Shown here piece by piece: positions 1 to 11,472 of a stretch of DNA of 64,000 nt (the first letter of the stretch is position 1; the number at the start of each line of letters is the position of its first letter). The notes beneath the pieces are model-generated. The model was not told the DNA's origin. It worked only from the letters and a program-made list of their open reading frames with translations, and searched no databases. The stretch covers positions 7,130,001-7,194,000 of the forward strand of contig JAEVHH010000001.1 of the NCBI GenBank assembly GCA_017607445.1. Reading direction: 5' to 3'. The translations under genes were made by a program, and so were the position numbers. Origin of the DNA: Histoplasma ohiense. Its lineage: Eukaryota > Ascomycota > Eurotiomycetes > Onygenales > Ajellomycetaceae.

Positions 1-3000
1 CTAAAAGCTACTCACTGCAAAATCAAAATAATCAAATCAATTGATAGATGTATAATATGCTTCTTTGAAGAGTATAACATTGCAACTACTGTCACTGATC
101 ACAAAAATAATACACAGCAGACATCTCATTTCTTTCATATAATGAAGATGAAGAACTACAGTCTTGTATTAGAATTTTCTTGATTAAGATAAATAAATTC
201 TTTTATAGATTGATCAGATGAACAATTCTTCTTTAGAAGCTCTGAAGATGAACAACAGTCTCAAATTATTTCTGAACAAGATGTTCTAGCTGAAGTTCTT
301 ATATAAGCTAGAGTAGAAATACTTGTAGTATTATCTACAGAATATTCAAAAGACTCAAAATATGCTTCATATATATTCTTGACTGTGTATTTGAACTTGC
401 TGATCAGTCTATCTGATTATGTCATGCCATACACACATATCTTCTCAGAAGAAGCTGCTATAAGCATGAAAAGATCAGAAGAGATGAAACACTGTATAGA
501 TTTTAAGTCTGATACACAATCTTCATTTATGCTGATATACAATCTCTCTGAAACTGAGTTAGCTGCTCTAAGAGAATATTTAAAAAATGTATTAGATAAA
601 GAATGAATACAACTGTTCAGTAGCTCAGCTGATGCACTGATTCTCTTTGTTCTCAAAAAAGACAGTAGACTCTATCTTTGTGTAGACTATTGAGAATTAA
701 ATCAAATCATCATCAAGAACTGATATCCTCTATCTCTAATAAGTGAATTACTTGATAGACTTTCAAAAGCCAAGATATTCACTAAGCTGAATCTTCAAAA
801 TATCTATCACTGCATACTTATAGTGACAAAAGACTGTTGGAAGACAGTCTTTAGAATGAGATATGAACATTTTGAATATGTAGTTATACCATTTGAACTA
901 GCTAATGCTTCAGCAACATTTCAAGCATACATTAACAATGTCTTGTCTGATTTGTTGGATATATATTGTGTTGTCTATTTGGACAACATTCTCATATTCT
1001 TCAATTCAAAGCAGAAATATAAAGTGCATGTTACTAAGATGCTAGAACATCTCAAATGTGTAAATCTATTTGCAAAACTCTCTAAGTGTGAATTTGAAGT
1101 GAACAAGATCTTGTTTCTGAGATTTGTTATAGATACAAATGATGTCAAGATGAAGTTAGACAGAGTCTTCACTATTGTGAAATGATCTATATCTAAATCA
1201 ATTAAAGAGGTTCAATTCTTCTTGAGCTTTGCTAATTTCTATCAGTGATTTATTAAGTCTTTCTCCTCTATTGCAGCCCCATTATTTGAACTTACAAAAG
1301 AGAGCAAGAAGAGGGAAAGAAAAGTCACTTTTATATGAACAGAAGATACTCAAAGCACTTTCAATGAGCTCAAATCACACTTTATATATGCTCCTCTATT
1401 AGCTCATTTTGATTCAGCTCAATGTATTCAGATTGAATTTAATATATTCACTTTTGCAATTGCTGCTATTCTGTCACAGTTGCAGAATGATGAGCACTGG
1501 CATTCAGTTGCCTTCTGATCAAGAAAGTTGATTGATGTGGAAATGTGTTATGATACTTATGATAAAGAACTCTTGACTATTGTAGCAGCATTTAAAAATT
1601 GAAGACATTATCTGAAGAGAAGTCAGTATTTAATTCAAGTCTGATCTGATCATATCAATCTGCAGTACTTTATGATGACTAAGAAACTGAACAGACATCA
1701 GATCAGATGAGTGAAAGCTTTATCTACTTATGATTTTGTATTACTGTATCACTCTGAATCAAAGAATTCAGCTGATGAGCTCAGTCATCACACAGACTAC
1801 AGTGAGATCTATAATGATCAAACTATATTATCTACTCTGCAACAGAAGCTGAAACATGAAGTTAGACTAGACTGAAAAACTGATACTTCTTTTCAAAATG
1901 ATATTTCTTCTAATATAGTCTGTGCATGAATCTCTAATGAGCAAAATGCTTCTTTTAATGAGTTAAAAGTGCTTCATATGTTGATATCTTTTATCTCTTG
2001 TGTAAACTCTTTCTCTCTGTTGTGCATTGAGCAATATATGCTCTGGATTGCAGTCAATAAGGCTATTTTTGAGGACTCAGTATATACAGAAATATCTGAA
2101 TCCTTCATCTTATTTCTGAATAAAGCACAGAAGATTGATTCTTTTACTGCTGAGTAAAGAGAGAAGATAAAAGAGAAGAATATAACTGTTGCTGAAAATA
2201 TACTATAGACAATTTCTGAGAATGATATATTACATACTAATAATTGTGTGTATGTCTCTCAACAAAAGACATTCATTGATGAAATTATCAGTGCAAACCA
2301 TGATGATCCACAGAGGGGTCACTTTGATATAAAAAAGTTCATAGACAGCATTCAGAACAAATACTATTGACATAGATTAGTCAGAGATATCAAAGATTAT
2401 ATATTCACTTATAATACTTATCAAAAAGTAAAGTCAAAACAGTATAGACAATATGAAGAATTGAATACAATTCTCTTATCATCAAATTCTTTTGAGTTCA
2501 TTACTATAAATTTTATTACAGACTTATCAGCCTCTACATTTCTCCATCAAATCTATGATGCAATTTTAGTGATTGTGAATATATATATCAAGTTTACAAT
2601 CTATATTCCTTGCATCAAAAACATTACAGCTGATGAACTAGCAGAAATCATTTATATCAAGTTCTATACAATTTACAGAGTACTCAAAAACCATATATCT
2701 GATTGAGAGTTGCTGTTTACAAGTCATTATTGATTCATCTTTTGTTATATGCTAGATGCACATCAGAAACTTTCAACAGTCTTTCATTCTCAAACAGATG
2801 ATCAAACAGAATGATAAAATCAAATCTTGAAACATTATCTCTGATGCTTTATCAACTATCATCAAGATGACTGAGCACACTGGCTACTGCTAGTGCAGTT
2901 TGTTTACAATATCTCTCAATATATCTCTACTGAAATGACACTCACAGAAGTCTTAATGAGATATTGATCTGATTTGAAAATTAATATCAGCAAACCACCA

Positions 3001-3543
3001 CAACTGGTCACCATACATGCTGCTAGTCACACAAAATATATCAAGAAAACACATCATAAGCTCATCAAGAATCTACAAAAAATGTGACAAGCACAGAAAA
3101 TCTATTACAATGCAAAACATAAATCTCAACAATTTAAAATAGATGATTATATTATACTCAATGCAAAAAATCTCCAATTGCTGTGCTCAGTTCACAAACT
3201 TGATCATAAATATATTGAATTCTTCAAGATTCTGAATATCATCAGAAAACAAGCATACAAACTAGAACTGTCATCTTCATATAGAAGCATTCATTCTGTA
3301 TTCCATATATTTTTATTGAAGTCATACAATCACAAGAATGAAGCTCTATCAGAATCAGAATCAGAACTTATCAACAAAGAAGAAGAATATCAAATTGAAG
3401 AAATTCTTGAAAAACAACAATGAAAAAACAAATCTTCAGAATATCTTATGAGATGAATAGATTGAGATTCTAGTGATGATATATGAGAACTGAAAGAAAA
3501 CATATTGAACACTCAGACATTTGAAATCTTTCTCAAACAAGAA
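1..3543 (+). pseudogene. pol of family-C chromovirus: RT, RNase H, integrase, chromodomain
   Basis: One reading frame (frame of 379) runs from the protease-RT linker to a chromodomain. The RT finger/palm is at about 640-1190; its catalytic box (976-987) reads YLDN instead of YLDD. RNase H is at about 1400-1800. The integrase zinc-binding region is at about 2260-2440, where the HHCC cysteines have become tyrosines (YNTYQK). The DDE core is at about 2480-2960, ending in HSQTDDQTE. A GPY/F-like region is at 3217-3340. The chromodomain (3382-3540) is recognisable from EEYQIEEILEKQQ, SEYLM and ELKENILNTQ, with its conserved Trp codons now TGA. More than ten in-frame TGA stops replace Arg or Trp codons, and no frameshift was seen. 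It cannot encode a working polyprotein. Confidence 0.85.
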
Positions 3544-4049
3544 AATGAACAACAAATACAAAATCAACATACTCTCAAATATCAAAAGCACAAACATCAA
3601 GTTGAAAGACATCAGAAGTGCAAATCTTAAATTAAAAAACACTAGAAGTACAAATCTCACTCAAACTTCAATCAAATGCATTTTTTTTTTAGAAAGATTT
3701 TATCAGAGAAAAGAGAAAAAGAAAAAAATTCAATTTGAGTATAATAAATACAAAAAATAAAAAATACAAGCAAGGAAAAGACAAAGGAAATAGATTCTAA
3801 AAAAAGTCTAAAGACTCTCAGTTCACTCACTCTTATCTCAATCTCTTTCATCTCTCACTCTCTCTCTGTCATTCTCTTTTTATACTGCCTTCAGTACTTG
3901 TTAAGCATCAGATTTTATTTCAGATGTAAAGACACTGATAAATATCTCTTCCACAGAACATTTACTTTCTTCTCTCTATTCTCTTTCATCAATCTCTTCA
4001 TTCACTGACACATTCACTGAAGGAAGATCTCTCCTCTCATAATCTTCTT

Positions 4050-4841
4050 TCACATTTTTATATTATGAGACTCATATCTCTCATATTCTGCTGTCTTTAC
4101 TGTTGAAGTCTTCACAATCTTTTCTGTTGACTCTTCAGTCAACTTCTTCAATCTCTCTTCAGTCAACTTCTCTTCAGCTGACTTCTTTATTACAGAGTTC
4201 TCAAAGTTCATCATTCTCAAAATTCTTTTCTTTATATTCTTCTCTTTCTCTAACATCTCTGCTCTGAAAAGATCAGATATAATTATGATTTTCAAAATCT
4301 ACATCTCTGCAGACTCAGCTGCTGCTCAGTGCTGAGATTATAGAGTATTCATCTCTACTCTGCTCTGAGTGAACAGCATCATCAGATGAGATGCATTCAA
4401 TCATTTTATCAAATAATGAAAATGACTTTTGTGATTGACTATATTCTCTCTGACTGCCACCCCCACAAAAATAAATGCTCACCCATGTATGATGCATCTC
4501 AGAAGAGGTGTATCACATATCTAGCATCATTATCAATATATCAACATTGCTAAGAACAAGAATTAAAGAGAATTACTCACAGATTTGCAGAATTTCTCTG
4601 CAGAGGCACAAGTCTCACAATACTTTCAGATATTTGATTTCAACACACATCAAAAATCAATATCTTCAAGTCTAGAGACACAATGTTTGCATGAAATCTG
4701 ACTGTTGTGCATCACATGATTAGAGCTAAACCTAGAGCAATATAACAAGTGAACAGTGAATGATGCTATACAGAAACAAGCTAGTAGCACACATGACCAC
4801 ACTAATAACACCACTGACAAAAAACACCAGCAATAATACAC
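4050..4841 (-). pseudogene. Antisense Cys-rich spliced gene relic inside family-C element
   Basis: The strand opposite to pol has open stretches at 4650-4841, 4315-4497 and 4050-4295. The first encodes a Cys cluster (ISCKHCVSRLED, then KYCETCASAEKFCKS), a CxxC-type zinc-binding pattern with some codons already mutated. A splice donor (GTGAGT, 4580-4575) follows immediately after the C-K-S codons, with acceptors 31 or 60 nt on. Downstream open segments are Ser/Glu/Lys-rich, one with a run of EEKLTEERLKKLTEE repeats. The same arrangement, with the donor after C-x-S, occurs antisense in family-A copy A1 (44645-45430). I do not recognise the family; it has some resemblance to fungal zinc-cluster proteins. 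Function unknown. Confidence 0.5.
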
Positions 4842-4901
4842 AATAAATATCAGTGAGAAAACAACTTACTTAAAATCAGAATATCTGAGAGAGCTCATTT
4901 C

Positions 4902-4930
4902 AAAAAAAGAGAAGAGAAAGAGAGAGAGAA
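4902..4930 (+). other. Polypurine tract (candidate) of family-C element
   Basis: An uninterrupted A/G run lies directly before TTGATGAAAA. Such a tract immediately 5' of the 3' LTR primes plus-strand synthesis in LTR retrotransposons. Its position, after the chromodomain and before a TG-starting segment, fits that role. Confidence 0.5.
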
Positions 4931-4931
4931 T

Positions 4932-5867
4932 TGATGAAAATTTAAAAAAATTTTTTATTGAAGATGAAAAATTACAGCAGAAAGACAAGAAGCTTTGATG
5001 ATGATTAAGTTAAAAAAGAAGAGAAATCTTCAAAATGAAAGAAATTCTTTTTGCTTCTCTGTATACAATCTCTAGCAATCAAAGAATCCACCAATTTCAT
5101 CTCATTAGAAAATCAATAATAATGCATATACAAGCTATCTAGAGGATGCAATTGATATACTGCTATTAATAAATGGAACTTACAATATGAAAATGCAATT
5201 ATCTACTAGCAAGCAATCTATACAATCACTGAGAGCAGCTCTTATAAAAAAGAGAGGCAATTATAATACACTCACTTGTTTATTATTTTCTTATTATCTT
5301 CACTTATTCTTATCTCTTTTCATTATACTCTCACTACTGCTATTTTTATATGTATATATATATTGATGTATGTATTTCACACATCTTCTTTCTCTTTCTT
5401 TTCTTTCTTAGCAATTAGCTATGCTATGTTATGCTACTATATTACACTCTACAATATATTACTATTATCTCCACTATGCTATAAACTATCTTCTACTGTT
5501 ACTCTTCACACTGTCACTACACCTCACAAATTTCATCATTTCTGAGTTATTTTTCTTCATTTTTTGATGATTCTCTACTTATATTCAGTCATTTTGACTG
5601 CTTTGATTGTATTACAGATGTTTTGAGAATTGATAGATGTAAATTATTGTATTTCAGTTGTTTACTATTTGATTGTAATCACTATATTCTCTATATAAGC
5701 TGTCTGATATTTAATTACATCTCATTTAATGCTTCTACATTAACTCTACAACACTACTACAGTGTTATTCATCTTTTTCATCTATGTGATTGTTCTCTAT
5801 TGACAGCTGTAGATTACATGGAATTCATGTATACAAGTCACATGTGGCTGTTGGATATCTCATTACA
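4932..5867 (+). repeat. Probable 3' LTR of family-C element
   Basis: The segment starts TG after the polypurine tract and ends CATTACA at the switch to ordinary GC. It holds a TATA-like box (about 5240, CTTATAAAAAAG) followed by a pyrimidine-rich leader, as expected of an LTR promoter. The open frames in it (5276-5545, 5623-5949) look like chance products of T-rich DNA. The partner LTR is outside the window, so the borders are inferred. Confidence 0.45.
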
Positions 5868-6798
5868 TTCACCCGAGGGATTAAACGGCGCGTTTTCAAG
5901 CTGGATAAGCGAGCGCAAGCGAGCGCAAGCGAGCGATTGCGGCTTGTGACGTATTATGGAAGTCGACTGACCTTCATGTTGCCTCCTCCCGGTTAGTTCC
6001 GAGGCCGGATAAACCCAGCGCCGGAACCGTCCGGCCACCTCGAAATCATCTCATCCCAGCCTCCGCTGTCACATTTTAGAGCCATATCTTAACTTCACAC
6101 GCCCGACATTCTTAGCATCCTTCATCTCTCATTCTTCCCTTCCTGCAGGCGCTGGCAGGGATCGGTAGGATCCGTCGCGGAGCATTTCAGATTTTCCGGC
6201 AAATTTGAAGCGGAGCTAACGCCGATCCAAAACGGCCCCTCCTCCTTCATCTCTTGACACCCGAACTGACTGCCCTTCTCCCTTCAGTTGGATACGATTT
6301 TATTGTTATATCCCGCGTCGACCATCTCGAATATCTGGCTCTTAATGCGTTGCTGTCGAATTCCTATGCTTTGCTCTCGAACTCCACCAACTCCAACCGG
6401 CGTGCAAATATAGCTCCCAACTCGCGTTCCTCCCCAGCATTTTGTCAATCAGGACAATAACAGTCCATTAAGAGGTTACATATAACTCTTCTTCAGGGGG
6501 TCGGTTGCCAGGGATTCCTCTGAACGGTTCTGGTAACTTTGGCCGAATCATGTTGTCATAAGAGCTCGTCAACCTCCAGCTAATAATATAACATTCGTCG
6601 ATTTTCTCTGTCAGACCTCCCCCGCCGATTTTGGAACAGGAGGCTCATTTCTATCCGGTCACTGTGTGATGCGTTCGGATAGTTAGTGAAAGAGCAGCAG
6701 GTGTTAGGCACAAGGCCTCACTCCAATTATCATCCTCTTGGAACAAAGGTGGAAAAAAGGAAAAGGTCCTCTTGACTCGGTATCATAAGTTTGACATC
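5868..6798. other. Isochore border and upstream region of the 6799 gene
   Basis: Composition switches at 5868 from CpG-free to CpG-rich. A 10-bp CpG-rich tandem (GCGAGCGCAA, three units) sits at about 5910-5937, only some 40 bp from the border. The rest is pyrimidine-rich and gene-free by my reading, and probably contains promoter and 5' leader of the gene at 6799. Short open frames here have no coding character. Confidence 0.5.
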
Positions 6799-7431
6799 AT
6801 GTCTACCAATCGCCCATTTCTCGCCAATTTCCTGGCAGCTTTCAGGGCCCAATCTGCCTACAAGGCGTCGAAGCCGCCTTCGCCGGGGCCTTCAACAAAC
6901 TCCCTCTCACAATCCCATGTGTCATCCTCCAATTCAGCATCCCAATCCTCCTCTTCACCACCCAATACGCGAACGGTAGCTGCAAAGGCAACACCCTCAT
7001 CGTCAGCCTCCGCAGGCGGATGCACAAACAACAACCCGTCCTCGAGTTCCCCTTCCCAATCCACAACTGCAGCCGTTCAAGCCGCTGCCTCAGCAGGCCA
7101 ACTACATTCTCACCGCCACCACAACCACCACCACCACCACCACCACCATCATCAGCAACATCTCAACACAAATCCCCATCCGCAGTCCCACGCCACCACG
7201 CCACCAGCAGGGCCGCTACCAATACCAATACCGTCCTCACACAATAGACATCGTCGGGGAAGCGACAGCAGCAGCGGGAGCGGAGGGTTCCACGATGCCT
7301 TGGGCGCCGAGAAGTGGTATGTGGGCGGGCGGACAGCTACGGGCGAAGAGCGGTTCTATCCGCTTGGTTTGGTAACTAAAGGGAGTCGACATCTAGGGCG
7401 GATTGGAAGTGTTGACCAGCTCAGTCTTTAA
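6799..7431 (+). CDS. Ser/Pro/His-rich conserved-looking protein (210 aa)
   Basis: Single exon, ATG at 6799 (the longer frame upstream opens with TTG, so it is not used). The N-terminus MSTNRPFLANFLAAFRAQ is a short amphipathic/hydrophobic segment. A long Ser/Gln/Pro/Thr low-complexity part follows, then a His-rich run with nine or more consecutive His (around residues 105-120). The ordered C-terminus contains EKWYVGGRTATGEERFYPLG and ends DQLSL. The C-terminal block looks like a conserved docking or regulatory motif: acidic/aromatic, then basic, then RIGSVDQLSL, which could be a phosphosite. I cannot name the family. Likely an intrinsically disordered regulatory protein; GC and codon use match the surrounding unique DNA. 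No membrane segment or secretion signal. Confidence 0.7.
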   Translation: MSTNRPFLANFLAAFRAQSAYKASKPPSPGPSTNSLSQSHVSSSNSASQSSSSPPNTRTVAAKATPSSSASAGGCTNNNPSSSSPSQSTTAAVQAAASAGQLHSHRHHNHHHHHHHHHQQHLNTNPHPQSHATTPPAGPLPIPIPSSHNRHRRGSDSSSGSGGFHDALGAEKWYVGGRTATGEERFYPLGLVTKGSRHLGRIGSVDQLSL

Positions 7432-9423
7432 GGCGATATGGCGTATTAGTTTGGCCAGAGGGGAGTGGATAGGGTTGAGTGCGTGCGTGCGTGCATCTCC
7501 TAATTCGAAGTTAGCACGACGTACTGCAATTTTGCCCTATACATTGTTTATTACTATTCCCACCTAAAAAGTCCTTGATTATTCCGTACGAAACGCCATA
7601 ACCAGCCCAGTTGACGAATTTATCCGTGGTGGCGATGTGGTGTGGTTTCCATGACGAAAACATGTATAGATGTCAAGATTTTTACACATGAACCTGCCTG
7701 TCTTTTTTGTATTTTGTTTTGCTTTTTGAAACAGCTGGTGAAAAGGTGGAAAGGAAATAACAGACGACTCCTACGAATATTTATAGTCAACGAAGGAGAA
7801 ACCATTTGGTACGAAGGAAGAGAAGAATACAAAAGGAAAGTACCAAATCTGGATCAATATGAGATGACGGGTCGAATGTCCGACTATCCAGCAGGATAAG
7901 GACATGCGACAAAGTGTTGCGCCCGACCCATATTCCTACTCCTGAGGAGATTGCAGTATACTGCATTCGTCTCAAATATGTTTTTCCTATCGGGTTATGA
8001 TTTCGCTTTGGAAAAAAAAAAAAAATGGGGGAAAAAAATGGGGGGGGGGGGGGGATGCTGAGCCATAAGGCAATTTCAGTCAGGTCTTCTCACGCCCACA
8101 TAGGATGTCTTGTTCTCTTTTATTTTTTTTCTTGTCTTCCTTTTATCCTCTATTTCCGCCTCCCCTTCCCTCACCCCAAAATGTAGCATAAATACTCCTC
8201 TCTTCCTAAATACCTCCTTACTACATTCAATGCCAACGGGTATCGTTGCGCCTTTTCCTCATTTTCTCCTGTTCCTCTGCGCGAAAACCATTTTGTGAAA
8301 TAAATCAAGTCATTCTCCTCTCCCTCTCCCTCTCCCCCCTTCTTTTTTTTTCAATCATATTTCGTTGTATAAAAGCCTCCAAAAGTATACATACATATAA
8401 ACGCACACCAAGACCACCACCCAGTGTACATATATCCTATTTTATATCTTTTCCCTTTTCTTTATTTATTCAACCAGGCGCAGGCCATGTCTATGTCTTC
8501 GCAGGTATGCCCCGTTTATACGCATCATTGTATCCACATAAAACCAAAAAAGGGAGCCGGGGAGGTGGGGTGGGAGGGGGAGAGGGGAATACCAGACTGG
8601 ACTGGGTGAGGAAGGGTGGTGAGGTGCTTTGTACAGTACAAACGAAATGCACTCGTTGATGATCCGGGCGGGTGACGATAGGTTCCGCAAGACAGTCGAG
8701 CTGGCTTTTGCTATTTTAGTTTTTTTTTTTTTTCTATCGTATAGGTGTATAGAAGGTATATCTATCTAAATTTGCTGCACATGCAACTTTATTTGAGTAC
8801 ATTGTCATAGCTAGGGTTGAGGAATATTTTTTTCCTCTACTAAAACTTTGGACGGATTTTTTTTTTTTTTTTTTTTTTTTTGGTTCTTTCTGATACAGTG
8901 AGGGCTGCGGGATGCCTCTTATCGCTCCAATCTGTCCCTATTGCCTATTTATTACTGCTGCTGATCAAAGATGGGTCATCGAATAGGAAGCATGGTAATA
9001 TAAAACCAAGTTAAATAACTAACTCCTCTCTATACTCCGTAATCTAACAACAAAAATCGATAAATATAAATAAATATTTGGGAAGGGAAATAGCAATTGT
9101 CTTGGAAAAAAAAAAAAAAAAAGAGCTCTATATTATTACATAGATGCTAGTTACATCTACTTATTTTCATATCCTGAGACTTGATCGTTCCGCACTCATA
9201 CAACACACAACAGGTACAGGGACGGGGACAGATACAGCACTTATAAATTCTGATCATGAAGAAGAAGCTATTGGGAGAAACACTTGGTTGATTTGGAAAA
9301 AAAAAAAAAAAAAAAAAAAAAACTCCTTTTATTGTTGCCCCTCGGTCCTTTTCTATATACGTATATTTTACAATTAGGAGCAGCCAAACATTGAAGTCGA
9401 AAAGGAAATTTCCGCGAGATGGT
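7432..9423. other. Intergenic, homopolymer-rich; no gene recognised
   Basis: It contains the 3' flank of the 6799 gene and the downstream side of QCR10. Features seen are a G run of about 14 at 8041, T25 at 8857-8881, A runs at about 9105-9122 and 9297-9322, and a CTCCCT-type pyrimidine stretch at 8310-8345. ORFs such as 7642-7899 and 8246-8659 have no domain or codon bias that I recognise. Confidence 0.5.
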
Positions 9424-9750
9424 TTAGAAGGGCTAGAAAAGGAGAGTCAAAGTACGTCAAGTCAGCGCTCAACTCCAAAATATATAGAGAGCAACCCCAT
9501 ATCTGAACAGACCCTGAAATGATCGGGCGAATATGGGGGAATGGAAGGCTAAATAATGATCATGGGGTGCGCTAAGAGGCAACGGATGTCAGATGCACTA
9601 ACGTTATCTTCAGGAGGGATACTCCGTTCCCAGTATCCGCCAATGACGGGGATGTTCATCAAGATATCCTTCCGGACGCGGGGGACCTCCCCGAAGAAGA
9701 AAACAGCAAAGATCCCGGCGGTGGCGCCGAAGGCCGAGGCGATCGTGCCG
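9424..9750 (-). CDS. QCR10: QCR10-like subunit of cytochrome bc1 complex (3' exons only)
   Basis: The minus strand encodes GTIASAFGATAGIFAVFFFG followed by EVPRVRKDIL and ERSIPPEDN. This matches fungal ubiquinol-cytochrome c reductase subunit 10: one transmembrane helix, then the charged P-R-V-x-x-D segment, then the conserved PPEDNPF tail. The exon is 9603-9750, flanked by an acceptor (TGCAG before 9750) and donor GTTAGT. A final mini-exon, 9424-9432, supplies only Pro-Phe-stop after CTAG, so the tail becomes EDN-PF as in the family. The 170-nt intron in between is fairly long. The first exon was not resolved; a candidate is 10424-10491 (donor GTGAGG, correct phase). It would act in the mitochondrial inner membrane, in complex III. 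Confidence 0.8.
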
Positions 9751-11470
9751 CTGCATTTTTCGTAAGAGGATAAGTCAGTTGTGTTACGATCGTATAATTG
9801 GAATAAGGGAGCTAGGGATATATATAGTGGGGTGTAAGAGAATGACAAGCCACTGCATAGGTAAAGACAACAGCAGGGAGCAGGAAGACGCGAACGGTGC
9901 GTGCATGTATAAGAAAAGGCTTACTATCGAGTAACGGTTTTTAGAGGAAAGCCGGCAAACTGAGGTTGTTTCTTGATTCTGTATGATAAACGCACCGCCC
10001 GTTAGCATTGTGGTCGCAAGAGAAACTTCTATCAATCAGCCCTGTACAGATATCATAAGAATCCATCCCGTATGGATGGAAGAAGTCCAATAGATCCGAT
10101 AAATTATTCCTCCCGTGGCCATGGTGGTTTCATCACAATGTAGTGGTGTTAGGATGGATGTTAATTTATCCCTCTATTCCCCCTCCTGGAAGGGTCTTGG
10201 AAAGCCACAGACCAACGATTTCATCCCTCCCCTTGGAAAATATTGTCCGATATCAAGCCCGCTCCATCACCGCATAATCCGATATCCCCCGGGTTCTCCA
10301 GTGCATTTTCAGCCAGCTTCCGTGCACGATTCGATCTCCTCCAGAATTTCCAGCAGCAGGCCCACCCATGTCACAAAGATAGAAAAAAAAAAAACAAAAC
10401 AAGAAAACGAAAGTAATCCTCACCTCGACGCAAAAGGGCTGAACTGGGCCGTAGCAGCCGCATTGGCCGAGCGAGCGGACGTAGGCAATACCTATTACCA
10501 AAGAGCCAGTAACGTTAGCCAATAGCTCCATTATGCCCCCTTCCATCCCTCTCCCAGAACTCTCAGTGTCATTTAGAAAAGTGCAAAAGAAAGAACGAAA
10601 AGGACACAAGCAGATAAAGAAAAATCCTAGCGATTTTCCAAAAATTCAAAAAATCTTTTTGCCTTCCCCCCTTTTCCCCCTCGTCCCCCTTTTCCACGTA
10701 ATTTGATTAGACCACAACGACGACGAAGGAAATCGACAATGGGGATACCCGCGGTATGCGTTGGCATTTTCGATGTTAATTTGGATCCAGCAGCCAGCGC
10801 GGGGCAGCGCACACTGACCGACCCTAGCTCTCTTCAAGCCTTTGACATTCCGAATGCACGCAGTAATGTAGAATGGGGTCTTCTGCTAAAACTTGCCAAT
10901 TGCAGAAAAAAAAAAAGAAAAATCATGCGCGATTCCTTCCATACGGATAGGCTTAACTCCACTCATGCCAGGTTGCGGTTCTCTCCATGCCAGCTTTATC
11001 TTCATCTTCATCTTCGTCGTCATCGTTCGTTCGTCGGAAACGGAAAGGAAATAAGTTCCTGCATCCCCACCGAAATCCCTTCCATCTCGCTCTCCTCCTT
11101 CACCCCGTTCGCCAGGAAAGGCAAACCAGCAGAAAAAACCCACACAAGCTCATCCCAGCACCAATAATCCCGATCCCAATCCGCCCATTCAATACCTCCC
11201 CCGAAAGTCTCACCACCTCAATTCGCTCAACATCCCGAGTCACACTATAAAAGAGAAAGGCCAAGTAAACACACAAACACAGACATACGTACCATCGTCA
11301 GAATGGAAAACAAAAAGTAATATGAGGAAGCAAAAAACGGGACAGAAGCCGGCCAACGAAAAGAGTCCCCAGGAAAGGAAAGGAAAGGGAAATAGGATGA
11401 ATGGGTAATGAATTGGCTTTTCTTTTCTTCGTTCGTTCGTCGTCGTCGTCGTTTGTCGGGAGGAGCTTGT
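9751..11470 (-). other. 5' part of QCR10 locus, exon(s) unresolved
   Basis: This should hold the 5' exon(s) and leader of the QCR10-like gene. The candidate exon 10424-10491 on the minus strand has an AG acceptor (TAATAG), a GTGAGG donor, and phase 2 to join the exon at 9750. Another segment at about 11110-11240 (minus) follows a good CTTTTATAG acceptor and reads a Gly-rich hydrophobic stretch (RIGIGIIGAGM), but I could not connect it. The open frames on the + strand here are probably antisense noise. Confidence 0.3.
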
Positions 11471-11472
11471 TG

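Larger units (their letters stand above)
1..5867 (+). mobile_element. Decayed Ty3/gypsy chromovirus (family C), left end outside window
   Basis: The block is AT-rich and I find no CpG by eye up to 5867, where ordinary GC resumes abruptly. It carries a pol-like reading frame (1-3543), a polypurine tract (about 4902-4930), and a probable 3' LTR (4932-5867) that starts with TG and ends with CATTACA. An antisense Cys-rich gene relic lies between pol and the LTR. The single + frame survives over 3 kb without indels and is interrupted mainly by TGA, the pattern left by C->T/G->A mutation. The 5' LTR and gag lie left of the window. The LTR limits are inferred from the PPT and terminal dinucleotides because no second LTR copy is available for comparison. 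Confidence 0.85.

Noticed and set aside
5276..5949. ORFs near the left isochore border
   Set aside because: Phe/Tyr/Ser-rich translation of a T-rich LTR; one crosses the border from repeat into unique DNA.
6842..7066. Minus-strand ORFs opposite the Ser/His-rich gene
   Set aside because: Shadow frames of the coding strand.
10703..11167. + strand ORF of 154 codons opposite the QCR10 locus
   Set aside because: Lacks domain signal and overlaps minus-strand frames of similar length; insufficient evidence.
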